NCBI GenBank assembly: GCA_035274845.1
Contig: DATENU010000013.1
Span: 1-64,000, forward strand
Direction of reading: 5' to 3'
Length of the DNA: 64,000 nt
Source of the DNA: Chthoniobacterales bacterium
GTDB lineage: Bacteria; Verrucomicrobiota; Verrucomicrobiia; Chthoniobacterales; UBA10450
In this document: positions 45,808 to 54,996 of the stretch, piece after piece
Layout: each line of letters begins with the position of its first letter
How positions within the stretch are numbered: the first letter of the stretch is position 1
Translations under genes and position numbers: made by a program
The notes under the pieces: model-generated
Told to the model about the DNA's origin: nothing
Seen by the model: only the letters and a program-made list of their open reading frames with translations
Databases searched by the model: none

Positions 45808-46520
45808 GGACCTTCAGCGTCGATCACTCGCAGTTCGGCGAGTTTTCGCTTTTCCTCAAAGTCGCGCGTCCCAGGCGTCACGGGCTCATCGTTGATGTCG
45901 GGGTCTTGGGAAAGGATGGATCAAACTCCTATGATCTAATGTGGCAGCTTGGATGGCGCGGGATTTTGGTCGAGGCCAATCCGAATTCGTGGGAGGAGAT
46001 CGAGCGTGATTTTTCGGGGCTGAATTCAACTCTGGTAAGATGCGCGGTTTCGGATGTTGAGGGGCCGGTGGTCTTTCACTTGGGAGTAGTCGACGGCGTA
46101 TCGTCAATCATTCGCGCCATGGCCGAGGCGTGGGGTCCCTCGAGAGGTGAGGTTGAAGTGCCGGCGCGAAGACTGGGCGATATCCTGGATGAGCAGCAGG
46201 TCCCGATGAATTTTGACCTGCTCAGTCTCGATATCGAAGGCATGGATATGCCGGTATTGAACGACCTCATTGCCAATACCAATTACCGCCCACGGTGGAT
46301 TTTCCTGGAAGCGTCACTTGATTTTCAAACGAAATCGCTGGCCGACCTCGATCTGTTGTCGGCTGTTCAAGACCAATACGAGATCGTGGGGCAGACGGTG
46401 CCAAACCTGTTGCTGGCTCACCGCGATGTCCTTTCCATATCCGCCAGGGCCAGGGCGAAGTTCCACCTTTGGCTGGCCAGGTGGAAGAGATCCCGGCAAG
46501 CGGGTCCCAGCCTCAAATGA
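45804..46520 (+). CDS. FkbM-family methyltransferase
   Basis: A 238-residue protein from the GTG at 45804, supported by the GTGA overlap. LIVDVGVLGKDGSNSYDLM, GILVEANPNSWEEI and FDLLSLDIEGMDMPVL follow the FkbM pattern (motif I, acidic loop and the SxDIEGxE-like region). FkbM enzymes O-methylate sugars in many polysaccharide clusters. It overlaps the 3' end of the convergent C-methyltransferase gene by 8 bases. Confidence 0.87.
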   Translation: MRTFSVDHSQFGEFSLFLKVARPRRHGLIVDVGVLGKDGSNSYDLMWQLGWRGILVEANPNSWEEIERDFSGLNSTLVRCAVSDVEGPVVFHLGVVDGVSSIIRAMAEAWGPSRGEVEVPARRLGDILDEQQVPMNFDLLSLDIEGMDMPVLNDLIANTNYRPRWIFLEASLDFQTKSLADLDLLSAVQDQYEIVGQTVPNLLLAHRDVLSISARARAKFHLWLARWKRSRQAGPSLK

Positions 46521-47739
46521 TTTCAAGCCGCGGAACCGGAAACACGAAGTGGCCGCCCCACTGTTTGATTCCTTCCATCGTGCGGAGGATTTCCTCTTTC
46601 AGGTTCCAGGCGAGAACGAACAGATAATCGGGTTTGGTTTCGAACACATGGACTGGGGCGTGAATGGGAAGGCGCACCCCCGGCATAAGCAATCTCTGCT
46701 TATGGGGATTCCGATCCACGACATATTCCATCGATTCTTCGCCGATGTCACAATAGTTGAGGAGTGTGCTCCCTTTCGCCGCGGCTCCGTATCCGGCCAC
46801 GCGTTTTCCGGCCCGCCGGGCTTCGGTGAAGAAGTCGAGGATGTCCTGCCTGGCTGCGGCGACCGCTGGCGCGAACGCTGAATAGGTAGAGATCTGGTCA
46901 AGACCGGCGGTGAGTTCCGCCTCGCGCACCGAAGTATACCCTCCGCCGGCCGTCCGGCCCGCTTCGGTGTGCGATACAAAAAGCCTTAACGAGCCGCCAT
47001 GGGTCGCGAGCGTTTCCACATCGTAAACCGCCAGATCGTGCCGCAACAGAGCCGCCTCGGCCGCGAGCAACGAGAAGTAAGAGAAATGCTCGTGATAAAT
47101 CGTATCGAACTGGCGCTCGCTGATCAGCCGCGCGAGATGGGGAAATTCGATGGTGATCGTGCCGGATGGCGCGAGGAGGAGCTTGAGACCGGCGATGAAA
47201 TCGTTCAGGTCGGGGACGTGGGCCAGGACGTTGTTCGCGACGATAAGATCGGCGGCAAAATCGCTCCGAATACCTCGCGCCGTCTCGCGACCGAAGAATC
47301 CGATCTCGGTAGGAATACCTTTTTCGATGGCCGTGTGAGCGACGTTGGCGGCCGGCTCTATACCCAAGACATTCAGCCCGCGTTTCCGAAAGAACTGGAG
47401 CAGCGCGCCATCGTTGCTCGCGATTTCCACGATTCGTGATTCAGGACCCAGACGCAGGAGCGGCACCATCTTGCCGACGTAGCGATCGCAATGTTCCAGC
47501 CAGGTATCGGAATATGAGGAGAAATACGGATAGTTGGAGAAGATTTTCTCGGGCGAAACGAATTCACCAAGCTGGACGAGAAAGCAGTGGTCGCAGACGT
47601 GCGCGTGCAGCGGATAACGCGGCTCCGGGACGTCCGCCTCTTCTGGGTGAATCAAATTATTCGCCAGGGGAGAGACGCCAAGATCGAGGAATGTTGTCGT
47701 CAATCCGGCCCCGCAAGAGCGGCAGGTGCGCGGTGCCAT
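46513..47739 (-). CDS. Sugar C-methyltransferase (NovU/TylC3-like)
   Basis: A 408-residue protein from the ATG at 47739, two bases after the rfbG stop. The N-terminal zinc-binding segment (CRSCG and CDHC) and LGVSPLANN are Methyltransf_13 features; SRIVEIASNDGALLQFF is the SAM site; YHEHFSYFS and the C-terminal GKRVAGYGAAAKGSTLLNY (Methyltransf_14) complete the pattern. These enzymes methylate C3 of NDP-4-keto-6-deoxy sugars. With the CDP-glucose genes rfbF and rfbG, this predicts a 3-C-methyl-6-deoxyhexose. Confidence 0.9.
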   Translation of the reverse strand: MAPRTCRSCGAGLTTTFLDLGVSPLANNLIHPEEADVPEPRYPLHAHVCDHCFLVQLGEFVSPEKIFSNYPYFSSYSDTWLEHCDRYVGKMVPLLRLGPESRIVEIASNDGALLQFFRKRGLNVLGIEPAANVAHTAIEKGIPTEIGFFGRETARGIRSDFAADLIVANNVLAHVPDLNDFIAGLKLLLAPSGTITIEFPHLARLISERQFDTIYHEHFSYFSLLAAEAALLRHDLAVYDVETLATHGGSLRLFVSHTEAGRTAGGGYTSVREAELTAGLDQISTYSAFAPAVAAARQDILDFFTEARRAGKRVAGYGAAAKGSTLLNYCDIGEESMEYVVDRNPHKQRLLMPGVRLPIHAPVHVFETKPDYLFVLAWNLKEEILRTMEGIKQWGGHFVFPVPRLEII

Positions 47740-47741
47740 GC

Positions 47742-48815
47742 TTACGTTCCCGTCACCAGGTAGCGTTCGATTTGTTCGCGGCACAACGCTGAGGCGTTGG
47801 CGCCACCTTGCCAGCGCCGATACCAGTCAATTGTCCACGCGAGGGTTTCGTCGAATTCGAGCCGCGGACGCCAATCCAGGCGATCTCTCGCCTTGGCGGC
47901 ATTAAGGCGTAAGATCATTGTCTCGTGAGGATTTGAAGTTTCAGCCGGCCGCCAGCTGGCGCCTTCCTGCCATAGCTCCTTCGACAGGCGGACTACTTCT
48001 TCCACGGAACGTGCCTGGTTTTCGTCAGGTCCGAAGTTCCAGGCTTCGGCGAAAAGATTCGGCTCGTTCCAGAGCCGTTCCGCCAGGGCAAGATATCCGA
48101 TCAACGGCTCCAGAACATGAATCCACGCCCGGACCGCGCTGGGGTTCCGGATTTGTGCCGGAACCCCGCTTGTGAAGGCACGGACCAGATCGGGAATGAG
48201 TCGATCTTGGGCCCAGTCCCCACCCCCAACGACATTGCCGGCGCGCGCGGTTGCCAGGCCCACGGGCTGGGGTTGGCTGGTGAAAAAGGAGAGACGCCAA
48301 CTCGCGACGGTCAATTCCACACAAGCCTTGCTGCTGCTATAAGGGTCATGGCCGCCGAGCTCATCAGTTTCACGATAGGCTACAGGGAGATTCACGTTTC
48401 GATACACTTTGTCGCTGGTTACGACCACGATGCCGCGGACCGAAGGCGTGGAGCGAAGGGCCTCGAGCAGGTGGGTTGTCCCCATCACGTTAGTCGAGTA
48501 AGTCTCGACCGGTTGCGCGTAGGAACGTCGGACGAGCGATTGAGCGGCGAGGTGAAACACGATCTCGGGCTCTGCCTCCCCCACTTTGCGCGCGAGCAGA
48601 TCCCGCTCTCGGATATCGAGGCAGTGAGATTGCGGATGATCCGGTAATCCAAGAATGGCGGATAAGCTGGGATCAGTATCTGGCGGCAAACCAATTCCGG
48701 TCGGTTCGGCGCCCAGGGCCAGCAGGAGCTGCCAAAGCCAGGCTCCTTTGAAACCGGTGTGCCCGGTTACAAGGACGCGGCGCCCATTCCAGAACTGCGG
48801 CGAAGGGTTCACCAT
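47742..48815 (-). CDS. rfbG: CDP-glucose 4,6-dehydratase
   Basis: A 357-residue extended SDR starting at the ATG at 48815. RRVLVTGHTGFKGAWLWQ is the cofactor loop with the phenylalanine-lysine pattern of CDP-glucose 4,6-dehydratases; FHLAAQSLVRRSY, VTSDKVYRN and YSSSKACVEL give the catalytic residues. It converts CDP-glucose to CDP-4-keto-6-deoxyglucose. Its partner rfbF sits about 4 kb upstream on the same strand, separated by two glycosyltransferases and an opposite-strand methyltransferase. Confidence 0.93.
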   Translation of the reverse strand: MVNPSPQFWNGRRVLVTGHTGFKGAWLWQLLLALGAEPTGIGLPPDTDPSLSAILGLPDHPQSHCLDIRERDLLARKVGEAEPEIVFHLAAQSLVRRSYAQPVETYSTNVMGTTHLLEALRSTPSVRGIVVVTSDKVYRNVNLPVAYRETDELGGHDPYSSSKACVELTVASWRLSFFTSQPQPVGLATARAGNVVGGGDWAQDRLIPDLVRAFTSGVPAQIRNPSAVRAWIHVLEPLIGYLALAERLWNEPNLFAEAWNFGPDENQARSVEEVVRLSKELWQEGASWRPAETSNPHETMILRLNAAKARDRLDWRPRLEFDETLAWTIDWYRRWQGGANASALCREQIERYLVTGT

Positions 48816-48999
48816 GTCCTGCGAAGAGTGCGCCTTCGATTCGCGGAATTCTTCACAGCCATCCTCCCGGGAAAGATATCTGTGGGCATGAGTGAGTTTG
48901 CATAATTGGCCACGAGGTAGCAATTCGCAATCAAGGCAGGGAGATGCTACACCTCAGGCACTGATTCAGAGTTTATCGGATTGAATCGAACGAACGTCG

Positions 49000-49842
49000 A
49001 TGATGGCTGAGAAGTCAGGAGAACAAAGCGAGTTGTTTGCGCCGGAACCGCCCTGGCCGGCACCGGAGCTCGGCGATTGCTATTTTTATCACAGTCTTGA
49101 TTTCCCGGACGGCACGTCGATTCAAGGGTGTTGGGACATTCGCGGTCGCTTCGACGAGTACATTGGTCGATACCCGCTCGCCGGGAAGACCGTCCTTGAT
49201 GTCGGCACCGCAACCGGATTCCTGGCCTTTTCCGCGGAAGCAGCCGGCGCGCGGGTTACGGCCTTGGATGCACGCGACTCCGGGCAGTTCGAACGAATTC
49301 CTTTTAGTGATTCGCTCTATCATCGGGATCGATCCGCCTGGATCAAAGACTTTGAGGCGACGAGTCACCGGCCGCTGAGGAATGGCTTTTGGCACGCCTG
49401 GCACAGGCTCCAAAGCAAGGTGGAAGTGATATACGCGTCCGCTGGCAAGCTCCATTCCTGGGATCGCCGGTTCGACGTCGTCCTCGCTGGGGCCATTATC
49501 GAACATCTCGCTGATCCAGTTTCGGCGATTGGAAATATGGCTCGGCTGGCGAACGAGGCCGTCATTATTGCCTTTACCGACGTGCATGATTCAGAAGAAT
49601 TGATCATGCGCGCCAATGGCGACTGGTCGAACCCCGCCTGCGATTATGAATGGTGGGCTCTCTCTCGCGGTCTTTACTGTCAGGTGCTCAAGAATCTTGG
49701 GTTTGAGATGGAGATCACCGCGTGCACCGCTCTTTGTAATCCCAACCCGTTTAACGACCTGAGTGCTCCGCAGGAAGTTACCCGACCGACAATTATTGCA
49801 CGCAGGGTAAAAGTGAAGCCGCCAACCGGTGTCTCGCCCTGA
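49000..49842 (+). CDS. SAM-dependent methyltransferase
   Basis: A 280-residue protein on the plus strand between minus-strand genes. VLDVGTATGFLAFSAEAAGARVTALDAR is the SAM site, and FDVVLAGAIIEHLADPVSAIG the second block. The N-terminal ~45 residues resemble the CmoB-like group (YFYHSLDFPDGTSIQG). The substrate is unknown; the setting suggests a sugar. The isolated orientation suggests separate regulation or a later insertion. It converges with a GT2 gene two bases away. Confidence 0.8.
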   Translation: MMAEKSGEQSELFAPEPPWPAPELGDCYFYHSLDFPDGTSIQGCWDIRGRFDEYIGRYPLAGKTVLDVGTATGFLAFSAEAAGARVTALDARDSGQFERIPFSDSLYHRDRSAWIKDFEATSHRPLRNGFWHAWHRLQSKVEVIYASAGKLHSWDRRFDVVLAGAIIEHLADPVSAIGNMARLANEAVIIAFTDVHDSEELIMRANGDWSNPACDYEWWALSRGLYCQVLKNLGFEMEITACTALCNPNPFNDLSAPQEVTRPTIIARRVKVKPPTGVSP

Positions 49843-49843
49843 T

Positions 49844-51517
49844 TCAGGGGATGCTGGCTGACTGTTTATTGGATGCGACAGAAATTTCAACACGATGCAA
49901 ACCGAATCCCAGTTTGCGAATATCGTCACTGAGGCCAAGCTCCACCGGGCTGTCACAATGGTCGAAGGCAAAGATGGTCCGTAGTTTTATCGATGACAAT
50001 TCCGCCGGAATAGTGATCGGACCAAGTTCGAGGGCGACGGCTTCAGTTTCAATCGGAGCCTCATGCTCAAAGAGGATCAGCGAATCGTGTTCGATAAGAA
50101 GCCGCAGTCTTCTGGGTGGGTGAAATAGCTGTCCGTGGATCGAGATCCGAAGGGGACCACAAACCTCTCCGCTCAAGGGGAGGAACAGGTCCGAGCGCGG
50201 CCCGTCCGACCAGACGCCCCAACTTTCGATGTTGCTCCAGCCCAGTCCGAGGAGAATCGCACCGTTTCCCGCAGCGGAGAAATCCAGGATGGTTTGAACG
50301 GAATTATCGAGAGCAATGACTTCGATTTGGTTCGGTTCGACTAGAAAACGGGAGGAATCAATGGCCGGCTTCGGCATGAGGCGATCGAGTATCTTCGTGG
50401 CATCGAACACATTCGAGGCCGCGGCCGACTGTCCGTCCACGGTCTCCAGGATAGTGCCCAGAGCAGCTTGATGGCGACCCGGGCGCGGGCGCGCAGGCCT
50501 GGGTCCAGGCGGGACTATGTCACGCTCATCAATCGTTAGGCCGTTCCGTTTCGCAATCTCCCGGCAATGTTCCAGAACGAGGTCATACTCTTCGGGGATG
50601 TCGTTGAGAGACTGGAGGGCTGCCTGCAGCATGGCCACATAATCGAACTCGGGTTCCCCATCCGGGAACACCCTCTCTTTCACGATCAAAAACTCATTTC
50701 CGACCGCGAGCGGGAAACTATGACTGGGGACCATCGTGGGATGGATTGGAATACCACTCCCGAAGGCGCTGCTCTTGATCTTGGTTTGTAACTCTGGCTT
50801 TCCACTTCCAAAGTTATGGCCGGTGCTATGGCGGGAAACTCCGCTGATAGAGAGCGGACGGTTACAACGAAGAAATTGGCTCGAATAACAAAGATTGATT
50901 ACTCCCGATACCACATCGGGCATCGATCCAATGAAGTAGCGGTCGTGCGATTGATAAACCCTTTCAATCAATCTCCGGGAGACAAAAGAGTTATAGATCA
51001 TTGGTAACTCAATGTAGTAATCCCGAAAGTGATAGGTAGGATAAAGGGTTGCCCGAGAGCTCTTCAAAGTGCATTCCAACTCCGTGCCGTAGATTGCGAT
51101 AATCTTGTCCCGGGCATCGGCTTCGAAAAAGTCGGGCCAAAAATACAGGGCTGGGCGCCAGGAAAGGATCCCGGCGGGTTGCTTTTCCAGAAGGTGGCGA
51201 GCAATCATGCATGCCTTCGGGAGCAAGCCGTCATCATCGCCCAGAACAAATAAATAGTCGCCTGTCGCCCGCTGAAGGGCGCGCTCCCAGTTTTCAGTCA
51301 TCCGCACCGGCTCAATTGTTTTGAACGAAAGGATCCGGGGGTCGTCGAACTCGGCGAGGACCCCGGCGGTCGCCGGATCATCCCCGCTCTCGTGCACAAT
51401 GATCTCCAGGTCTCGCTCTTCCTGAGCAACCACCGTTCTTAAGGCATGGCGCAGGGTATCAGGACGGGCCCGGGTGGGGATGATCACTGAAAACATCGGC
51501 CTGGATGAAAGCGACAT
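49844..51517 (-). CDS. Family 2 glycosyltransferase with C-terminal beta-sandwich accessory domain
   Basis: A 557-residue protein. FSVIIPTRARPDTLRHAL, VHESGDDPAT and FVLGDDDGLLPKA give the GT2 nucleotide site and the DDD metal-binding motif. Residues about 395-557 hold an accessory domain with GLGWSNIESWGVWSDG and VELGLSDDIRKLGFGLHRVEI, clearly related to the C-terminus of the GT-B enzyme at 39443-41206. Two unrelated glycosyltransferase folds thus share one tail. The upstream GT4 gene ends 9 bases away. Confidence 0.83.
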   Translation of the reverse strand: MSLSSRPMFSVIIPTRARPDTLRHALRTVVAQEERDLEIIVHESGDDPATAGVLAEFDDPRILSFKTIEPVRMTENWERALQRATGDYLFVLGDDDGLLPKACMIARHLLEKQPAGILSWRPALYFWPDFFEADARDKIIAIYGTELECTLKSSRATLYPTYHFRDYYIELPMIYNSFVSRRLIERVYQSHDRYFIGSMPDVVSGVINLCYSSQFLRCNRPLSISGVSRHSTGHNFGSGKPELQTKIKSSAFGSGIPIHPTMVPSHSFPLAVGNEFLIVKERVFPDGEPEFDYVAMLQAALQSLNDIPEEYDLVLEHCREIAKRNGLTIDERDIVPPGPRPARPRPGRHQAALGTILETVDGQSAAASNVFDATKILDRLMPKPAIDSSRFLVEPNQIEVIALDNSVQTILDFSAAGNGAILLGLGWSNIESWGVWSDGPRSDLFLPLSGEVCGPLRISIHGQLFHPPRRLRLLIEHDSLILFEHEAPIETEAVALELGPITIPAELSSIKLRTIFAFDHCDSPVELGLSDDIRKLGFGLHRVEISVASNKQSASIP

Positions 51518-51526
51518 AGCAGTTGA

Positions 51527-52609
51527 TCAGGATAATAGAGCTCGCCATTTCGCCTGGAAAACATCGGTGGAAAAAGCCCGCGCCCGCTCTTGTCCCCGGG
51601 CGCGCATTTCCTCCAATCGCGACTCAGGCAGGGACGCCAAGTGCAAGGTCCGCTCGGTTAATTCAGCAGTTGTCTCAAACGTCCAGCCATCGTGCCCGGA
51701 AGTGACTATTTCCGACGGTCCCCCTTGGGCAAGAACCAAGGGTAGGCAGCCCGCCGCCATCGCCTCGACCACGGTGATTCCGAAATGCTCGAATTTTTCC
51801 GGTTCCGTTAGCGGGTCAGCTCCGATTCCCGCTCCGTGCCAGTAACAAAGGCATTCGGAATAGAGCCGGCCAATCTCAGCCCGCGACGCGTTCGGGTAAA
51901 ATTTGACGGACAATCCCTCCGCGAGGCGGAGGCATTTGTCATACATCGCGTAACGCGTCTCGCCTTGATAAATTGCTCCAGCCAGATGGAGCGACCATCC
52001 CTGGCCGTCTAATTCTCGAAACGCCTCGATCAGTGCGTCCTGGCATTTGCTGCCCACATCGAAAAAACGGCCCACGGAGAGGATAGACTTGGGCTCTCTT
52101 TGATTCACCTCTCGCTCCGGCGAGATAAGGTCAGCGGCCGGATGGATTATCTGGATCGGTTTGGCCGGGGCGGAGAGTTCCGCCAGGCGGGCGCTCAGAT
52201 GCGCTTTCGCGTATTCCGAGTAGACGACAATACTTTCGCAATGGGAAAGGTAGATGAGTCTTATCGCGAGATCGTTGAGCTGCATCGGGAAAGGGAACTG
52301 GCAGACGAAGAAATTCCGGTCCGCTATCCCAGGTACCTGGGGCAGCGGTTCGTTCCCGAACGCGACCGCGTAGTTAAAAGGTCTGCCTAGAGCGCGAGTG
52401 TGAGCGTCTTCCCAGGATGTCGGAATAATGTGATCGGCCCAGATCCCCAACTCGGGGCCTACCGCGGCAATGGCCGCAACTGGCATTGCCATAGGAGTAA
52501 CAAGGTAAACTTGATAGGTATTCCGAAAAGCCTCGGCGATCCCGAGAATGTAGCGAGTTCCGCCCCCAGCGATAAGCTCGTAGGGTGTGAACAGGGCTAA
52601 CGTTTTCAT
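51527..52609 (-). CDS. Family 4 glycosyltransferase
   Basis: A 360-residue GT-B enzyme. The start LALFTPYELIAGGGTRYILGIAE has the glycine-rich acceptor loop; SILSVGRFFDVGSKCQDALIE and EKFEHFGITVVEAMAAGCLPLV carry the donor-site residues (E-x7-E). The nucleotide sugar is unknown. It lies between rfbF and the GT2 gene on the same strand, so it may use the CDP-derived or another local sugar. Confidence 0.87.
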   Translation of the reverse strand: MKTLALFTPYELIAGGGTRYILGIAEAFRNTYQVYLVTPMAMPVAAIAAVGPELGIWADHIIPTSWEDAHTRALGRPFNYAVAFGNEPLPQVPGIADRNFFVCQFPFPMQLNDLAIRLIYLSHCESIVVYSEYAKAHLSARLAELSAPAKPIQIIHPAADLISPEREVNQREPKSILSVGRFFDVGSKCQDALIEAFRELDGQGWSLHLAGAIYQGETRYAMYDKCLRLAEGLSVKFYPNASRAEIGRLYSECLCYWHGAGIGADPLTEPEKFEHFGITVVEAMAAGCLPLVLAQGGPSEIVTSGHDGWTFETTAELTERTLHLASLPESRLEEMRARGQERARAFSTDVFQAKWRALLS

Positions 52610-52712
52610 TGTTTGAACTGCGGATCGATCAAACCTGGATAGTCACACGGACTCGATTGTTGGACAATGGCAGGCGATCTGCCGCTCCGGGTTGGAATCC
52701 GCGATGGGCTGC

Positions 52713-53495
52713 CTACCAAACCTTCCACGGAGCGTTGCCTCCGTTCCAAAGGTTGTTCAGCAAAAGAAACTCCCGATAAGTATCCATCGGTTGCCAGAAG
52801 GTCTCATGCTTGTAAGCTGCCATTTGACCTTCCGCCGCGAGCTTTTGGAGCGGTTCCTCTTCCAGGATCAGGCCTGGCGGTCCTTCCAAGTATCGAAAGA
52901 GCGATGTGCTGCAAACCATGTAGCCGCCATTGATATATCCGCTCTCGGTCTGGGGCTTTTCGTTAAAGCCGCAGACCGTTGAATCGTCGTTCAAACTCAG
53001 CTCGCCAAACCTCCCCGGGGGATGCACCGCGGTTACCGTGCAAATTTTTCCCTTCTCGTGATGAAATTTGATTGATGCCGGGATGTCGATGTTTCCAACA
53101 CCGTCGCCGTAAGTGAGAAGAAACGTGTCATCAGGGTCCACGTATTTCCGGATTTGAGACACCCGGTCTCCGGTCGGTGAATCCTCGCCCGTATCGGCCA
53201 GCGTAACTTGCCAGTCTTCCTCCGCATGCCTGGTGTGAAACTCCGCTTTGGGATCCTGTCCGAGATGAAGAGTCGTGTCGCACGTGTTCCAGAGATAGTT
53301 CCGGAAATACTCCTTAATCATCTCGCCCTTGTATCCGAGGCAAAGGACAAACTCGTTGAAACCGTGATGAGAGTAGGTCTTCATGATATGCCAGAGGATA
53401 GGGCGATCGCCGATGGGCAGCATCGGTTTTGGACGGAACTCCGTTTCGGTCTGGAGACGGGTTCCCTTGCCGCCGCAAAGGATAACTACTTTCAT
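52713..53495 (-). CDS. rfbF: Glucose-1-phosphate cytidylyltransferase
   Basis: A 260-residue nucleotidyltransferase. ILCGGKGTRLQTETEFRPKP is the family's nucleotide-binding signature, followed by MLPIGDRPILWHIMKTYSHHG and FLLTYGDGVGNIDI. The RfbF-specific RPKPM and FWQPMDTYREFLLLNNLW C-terminal segments are seen. It makes CDP-glucose, the substrate of rfbG. The 103 bases between it and the next GT4 gene hold no ORF of interest. Confidence 0.93.
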   Translation of the reverse strand: MKVVILCGGKGTRLQTETEFRPKPMLPIGDRPILWHIMKTYSHHGFNEFVLCLGYKGEMIKEYFRNYLWNTCDTTLHLGQDPKAEFHTRHAEEDWQVTLADTGEDSPTGDRVSQIRKYVDPDDTFLLTYGDGVGNIDIPASIKFHHEKGKICTVTAVHPPGRFGELSLNDDSTVCGFNEKPQTESGYINGGYMVCSTSLFRYLEGPPGLILEEEPLQKLAAEGQMAAYKHETFWQPMDTYREFLLLNNLWNGGNAPWKVW

Positions 53496-53627
53496 CGTCG
53501 CGTCCGTTGGTCCATGCTTGTCTGCAAATGGTGAAGCGGACCCTCCCCGGGCCCGCGGTTTGATAATAGGCCGCCCGGATCAGGCAACGCCACTGAATTT
53601 TGCCGACGTTCCTCGGCGACGAGCGAC

Positions 53628-53679
53628 AAAACGCCTAAAAGCAAATACGGCCTGAGCGTTAGTGACGCTCAGGCCGTAT
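53628..53679 (-). terminator. Rho-independent terminator for the beta-helix gene
   Basis: A perfect 15-bp stem (53645-53659 with 53665-53679) closed by a 5-base loop is followed, on the minus strand, by a T-rich tract (TTTGCTTTTAGGCGTTTT). It lies about 60 bases after the stop of the beta-helix gene and would separate it from rfbF. Confidence 0.82.
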
Positions 53680-53735
53680 CGTTAACGATCAGCGAGTTCC
53701 TCCCGGTTGGAGGCTACGCGCCCAAAATGTGCCGC

Positions 53736-54677
53736 CTATTTGACGGTGATGACGTTGCTGACATTTCCGTCAGTCCCGTTACCGCGGAATCGATTGTTGT
53801 TGGCCGATTCGGCCGTGCCACCGCCGATGCCGGTGGTGTTGTTGAAGAAGTCGTTGTTCGTCAGGCGAATGGTGCCGCCGGCGATATTCGCGCCGGTGCC
53901 GCAGTTGGCGAACATGCTGTCCGAGACGTTGACCTGGCAGCCGGTGTTGGCGCGAACGCCGCCGTTGGCGCCCGTCACTCCGGCGAACATGGAATTGCGA
54001 ACGGTGACGAAGGCGTTGGAGGTGGTATTAACCCCGCCCGTCAGCGTGTTGAAACGGCAATTGTCGACCTGGGCGACGGCGAAACCCGCGCTGGTGGTCA
54101 CCAGCATGCCGGTGCCGACGTTATCGAAAACGCAATCCTCCACCCGCAGGCTGGTTGTGGTCGCCGCCGAGCCCTGGGTAATGCCGGTGGTAGAGACGTT
54201 CTCGAATTGGCAATGCTCGATGATCAATTGCGCGGCTTTGATGTAATTGATGCACTGGGTTGCCCCGACGGTTGGGCTCTGAATCGCGCCATTGAAGGTG
54301 AGATTGCGCAGAATCACCACCGCATCGCTAACGTGAGTGCCGCCTGTGACGTTGACGACGAATCCACTCGGAGATCCAGCAGAGAGAGTATGACCCCAGC
54401 CCGACCCTGTCCCGCCATCGACCGTGATGGCTTTGGTGATGGTGAGCGTTCCGTATCCGGCTGGATCGAGGGGATCGATTTCGCCCCCTTCCGCGGTCTT
54501 CGAGATCGCGCCGGCCCATGTTTTGCAGGGAGCGGTGCGGCTGCATGGATTGACGTCGTCGCCGACGCCGGAAACCCACGTGCGAGTGGCCTGGGCAAAG
54601 GCCCCCGTTGAAAAGCCCACAACGAGTGCGAGGCCCAAAGCTAAGCGAAGTGTTCTGGGAATTCTGGAGAAGTGCAT
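53736..54677 (-). CDS. Secreted right-handed beta-helix protein
   Basis: A 313-residue protein with a clear signal peptide (SRIPRTLRLALGLALVVGF..., cleavage near GAFA). The mature start RTWVSGVGDDVNPCSRTAPC is a conserved cysteine-bearing cap, and the remainder repeats short segments such as NLTFNG, HCQFENVS, DCVFDNVG, NCRFNTLTG and NNDFFNN at ~22-residue spacing, typical of a parallel beta-helix. Such folds often bind or cleave polysaccharides, but no catalytic residues could be picked out. It has its own promoter and terminator, so it is expressed separately from the glycan genes around it. Confidence 0.82.
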   Translation of the reverse strand: MHFSRIPRTLRLALGLALVVGFSTGAFAQATRTWVSGVGDDVNPCSRTAPCKTWAGAISKTAEGGEIDPLDPAGYGTLTITKAITVDGGTGSGWGHTLSAGSPSGFVVNVTGGTHVSDAVVILRNLTFNGAIQSPTVGATQCINYIKAAQLIIEHCQFENVSTTGITQGSAATTTSLRVEDCVFDNVGTGMLVTTSAGFAVAQVDNCRFNTLTGGVNTTSNAFVTVRNSMFAGVTGANGGVRANTGCQVNVSDSMFANCGTGANIAGGTIRLTNNDFFNNTTGIGGGTAESANNNRFRGNGTDGNVSNVITVK

Positions 54678-54996
54678 AAGTAGTTGGTGTTAAGTTTTTT
54701 TTGTTAACTGACGTTGAGCCGCCATCGTAGGGATTCTGGAGGAAAGGGTCAAGCATAAATTTGGGCGCCCGTCGTTGCCCGCGCGCCTCAGCCTGGGGAG
54801 GAATCCTCCGCGCGAAACAGTGTGAAAACGCTTCCGCCTTGCGGGATCCGTTTTTTGCCAAACCAAGCCGTTCCCGCCGTGAATCAGCGATACGAGGTTC
54901 GAGTCGCCTGGAGCGAAGCGGTGAAAAACGGCCGATCCCTTCCTTGTCGGGCAAACCGATCATTGACTCCCCTGCCTGTTGCTGAAAGACATTACC
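54678..54996. other. 319-base gap between divergent genes
   Basis: The gap separates the beta-helix gene from the broken methyltransferase. It holds the leader of the beta-helix gene (A-rich, with no clear ribosome-binding site) and its promoter at 54724-54752. The rest, 54760-54990, is GC-rich and shows no convincing gene or RNA. Confidence 0.6.
54724..54752 (-). promoter_or_regulatory. Sigma70-type promoter of the beta-helix gene
   Basis: On the minus strand, TTGACC (54747-54752) is followed after exactly 17 bases by TACGAT (54724-54729). This is close to the TTGACA-N17-TATAAT consensus. Transcription would start near 54716, giving a leader of about 40 bases rich in A residues before the ATG at 54677. 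Confidence 0.7.
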
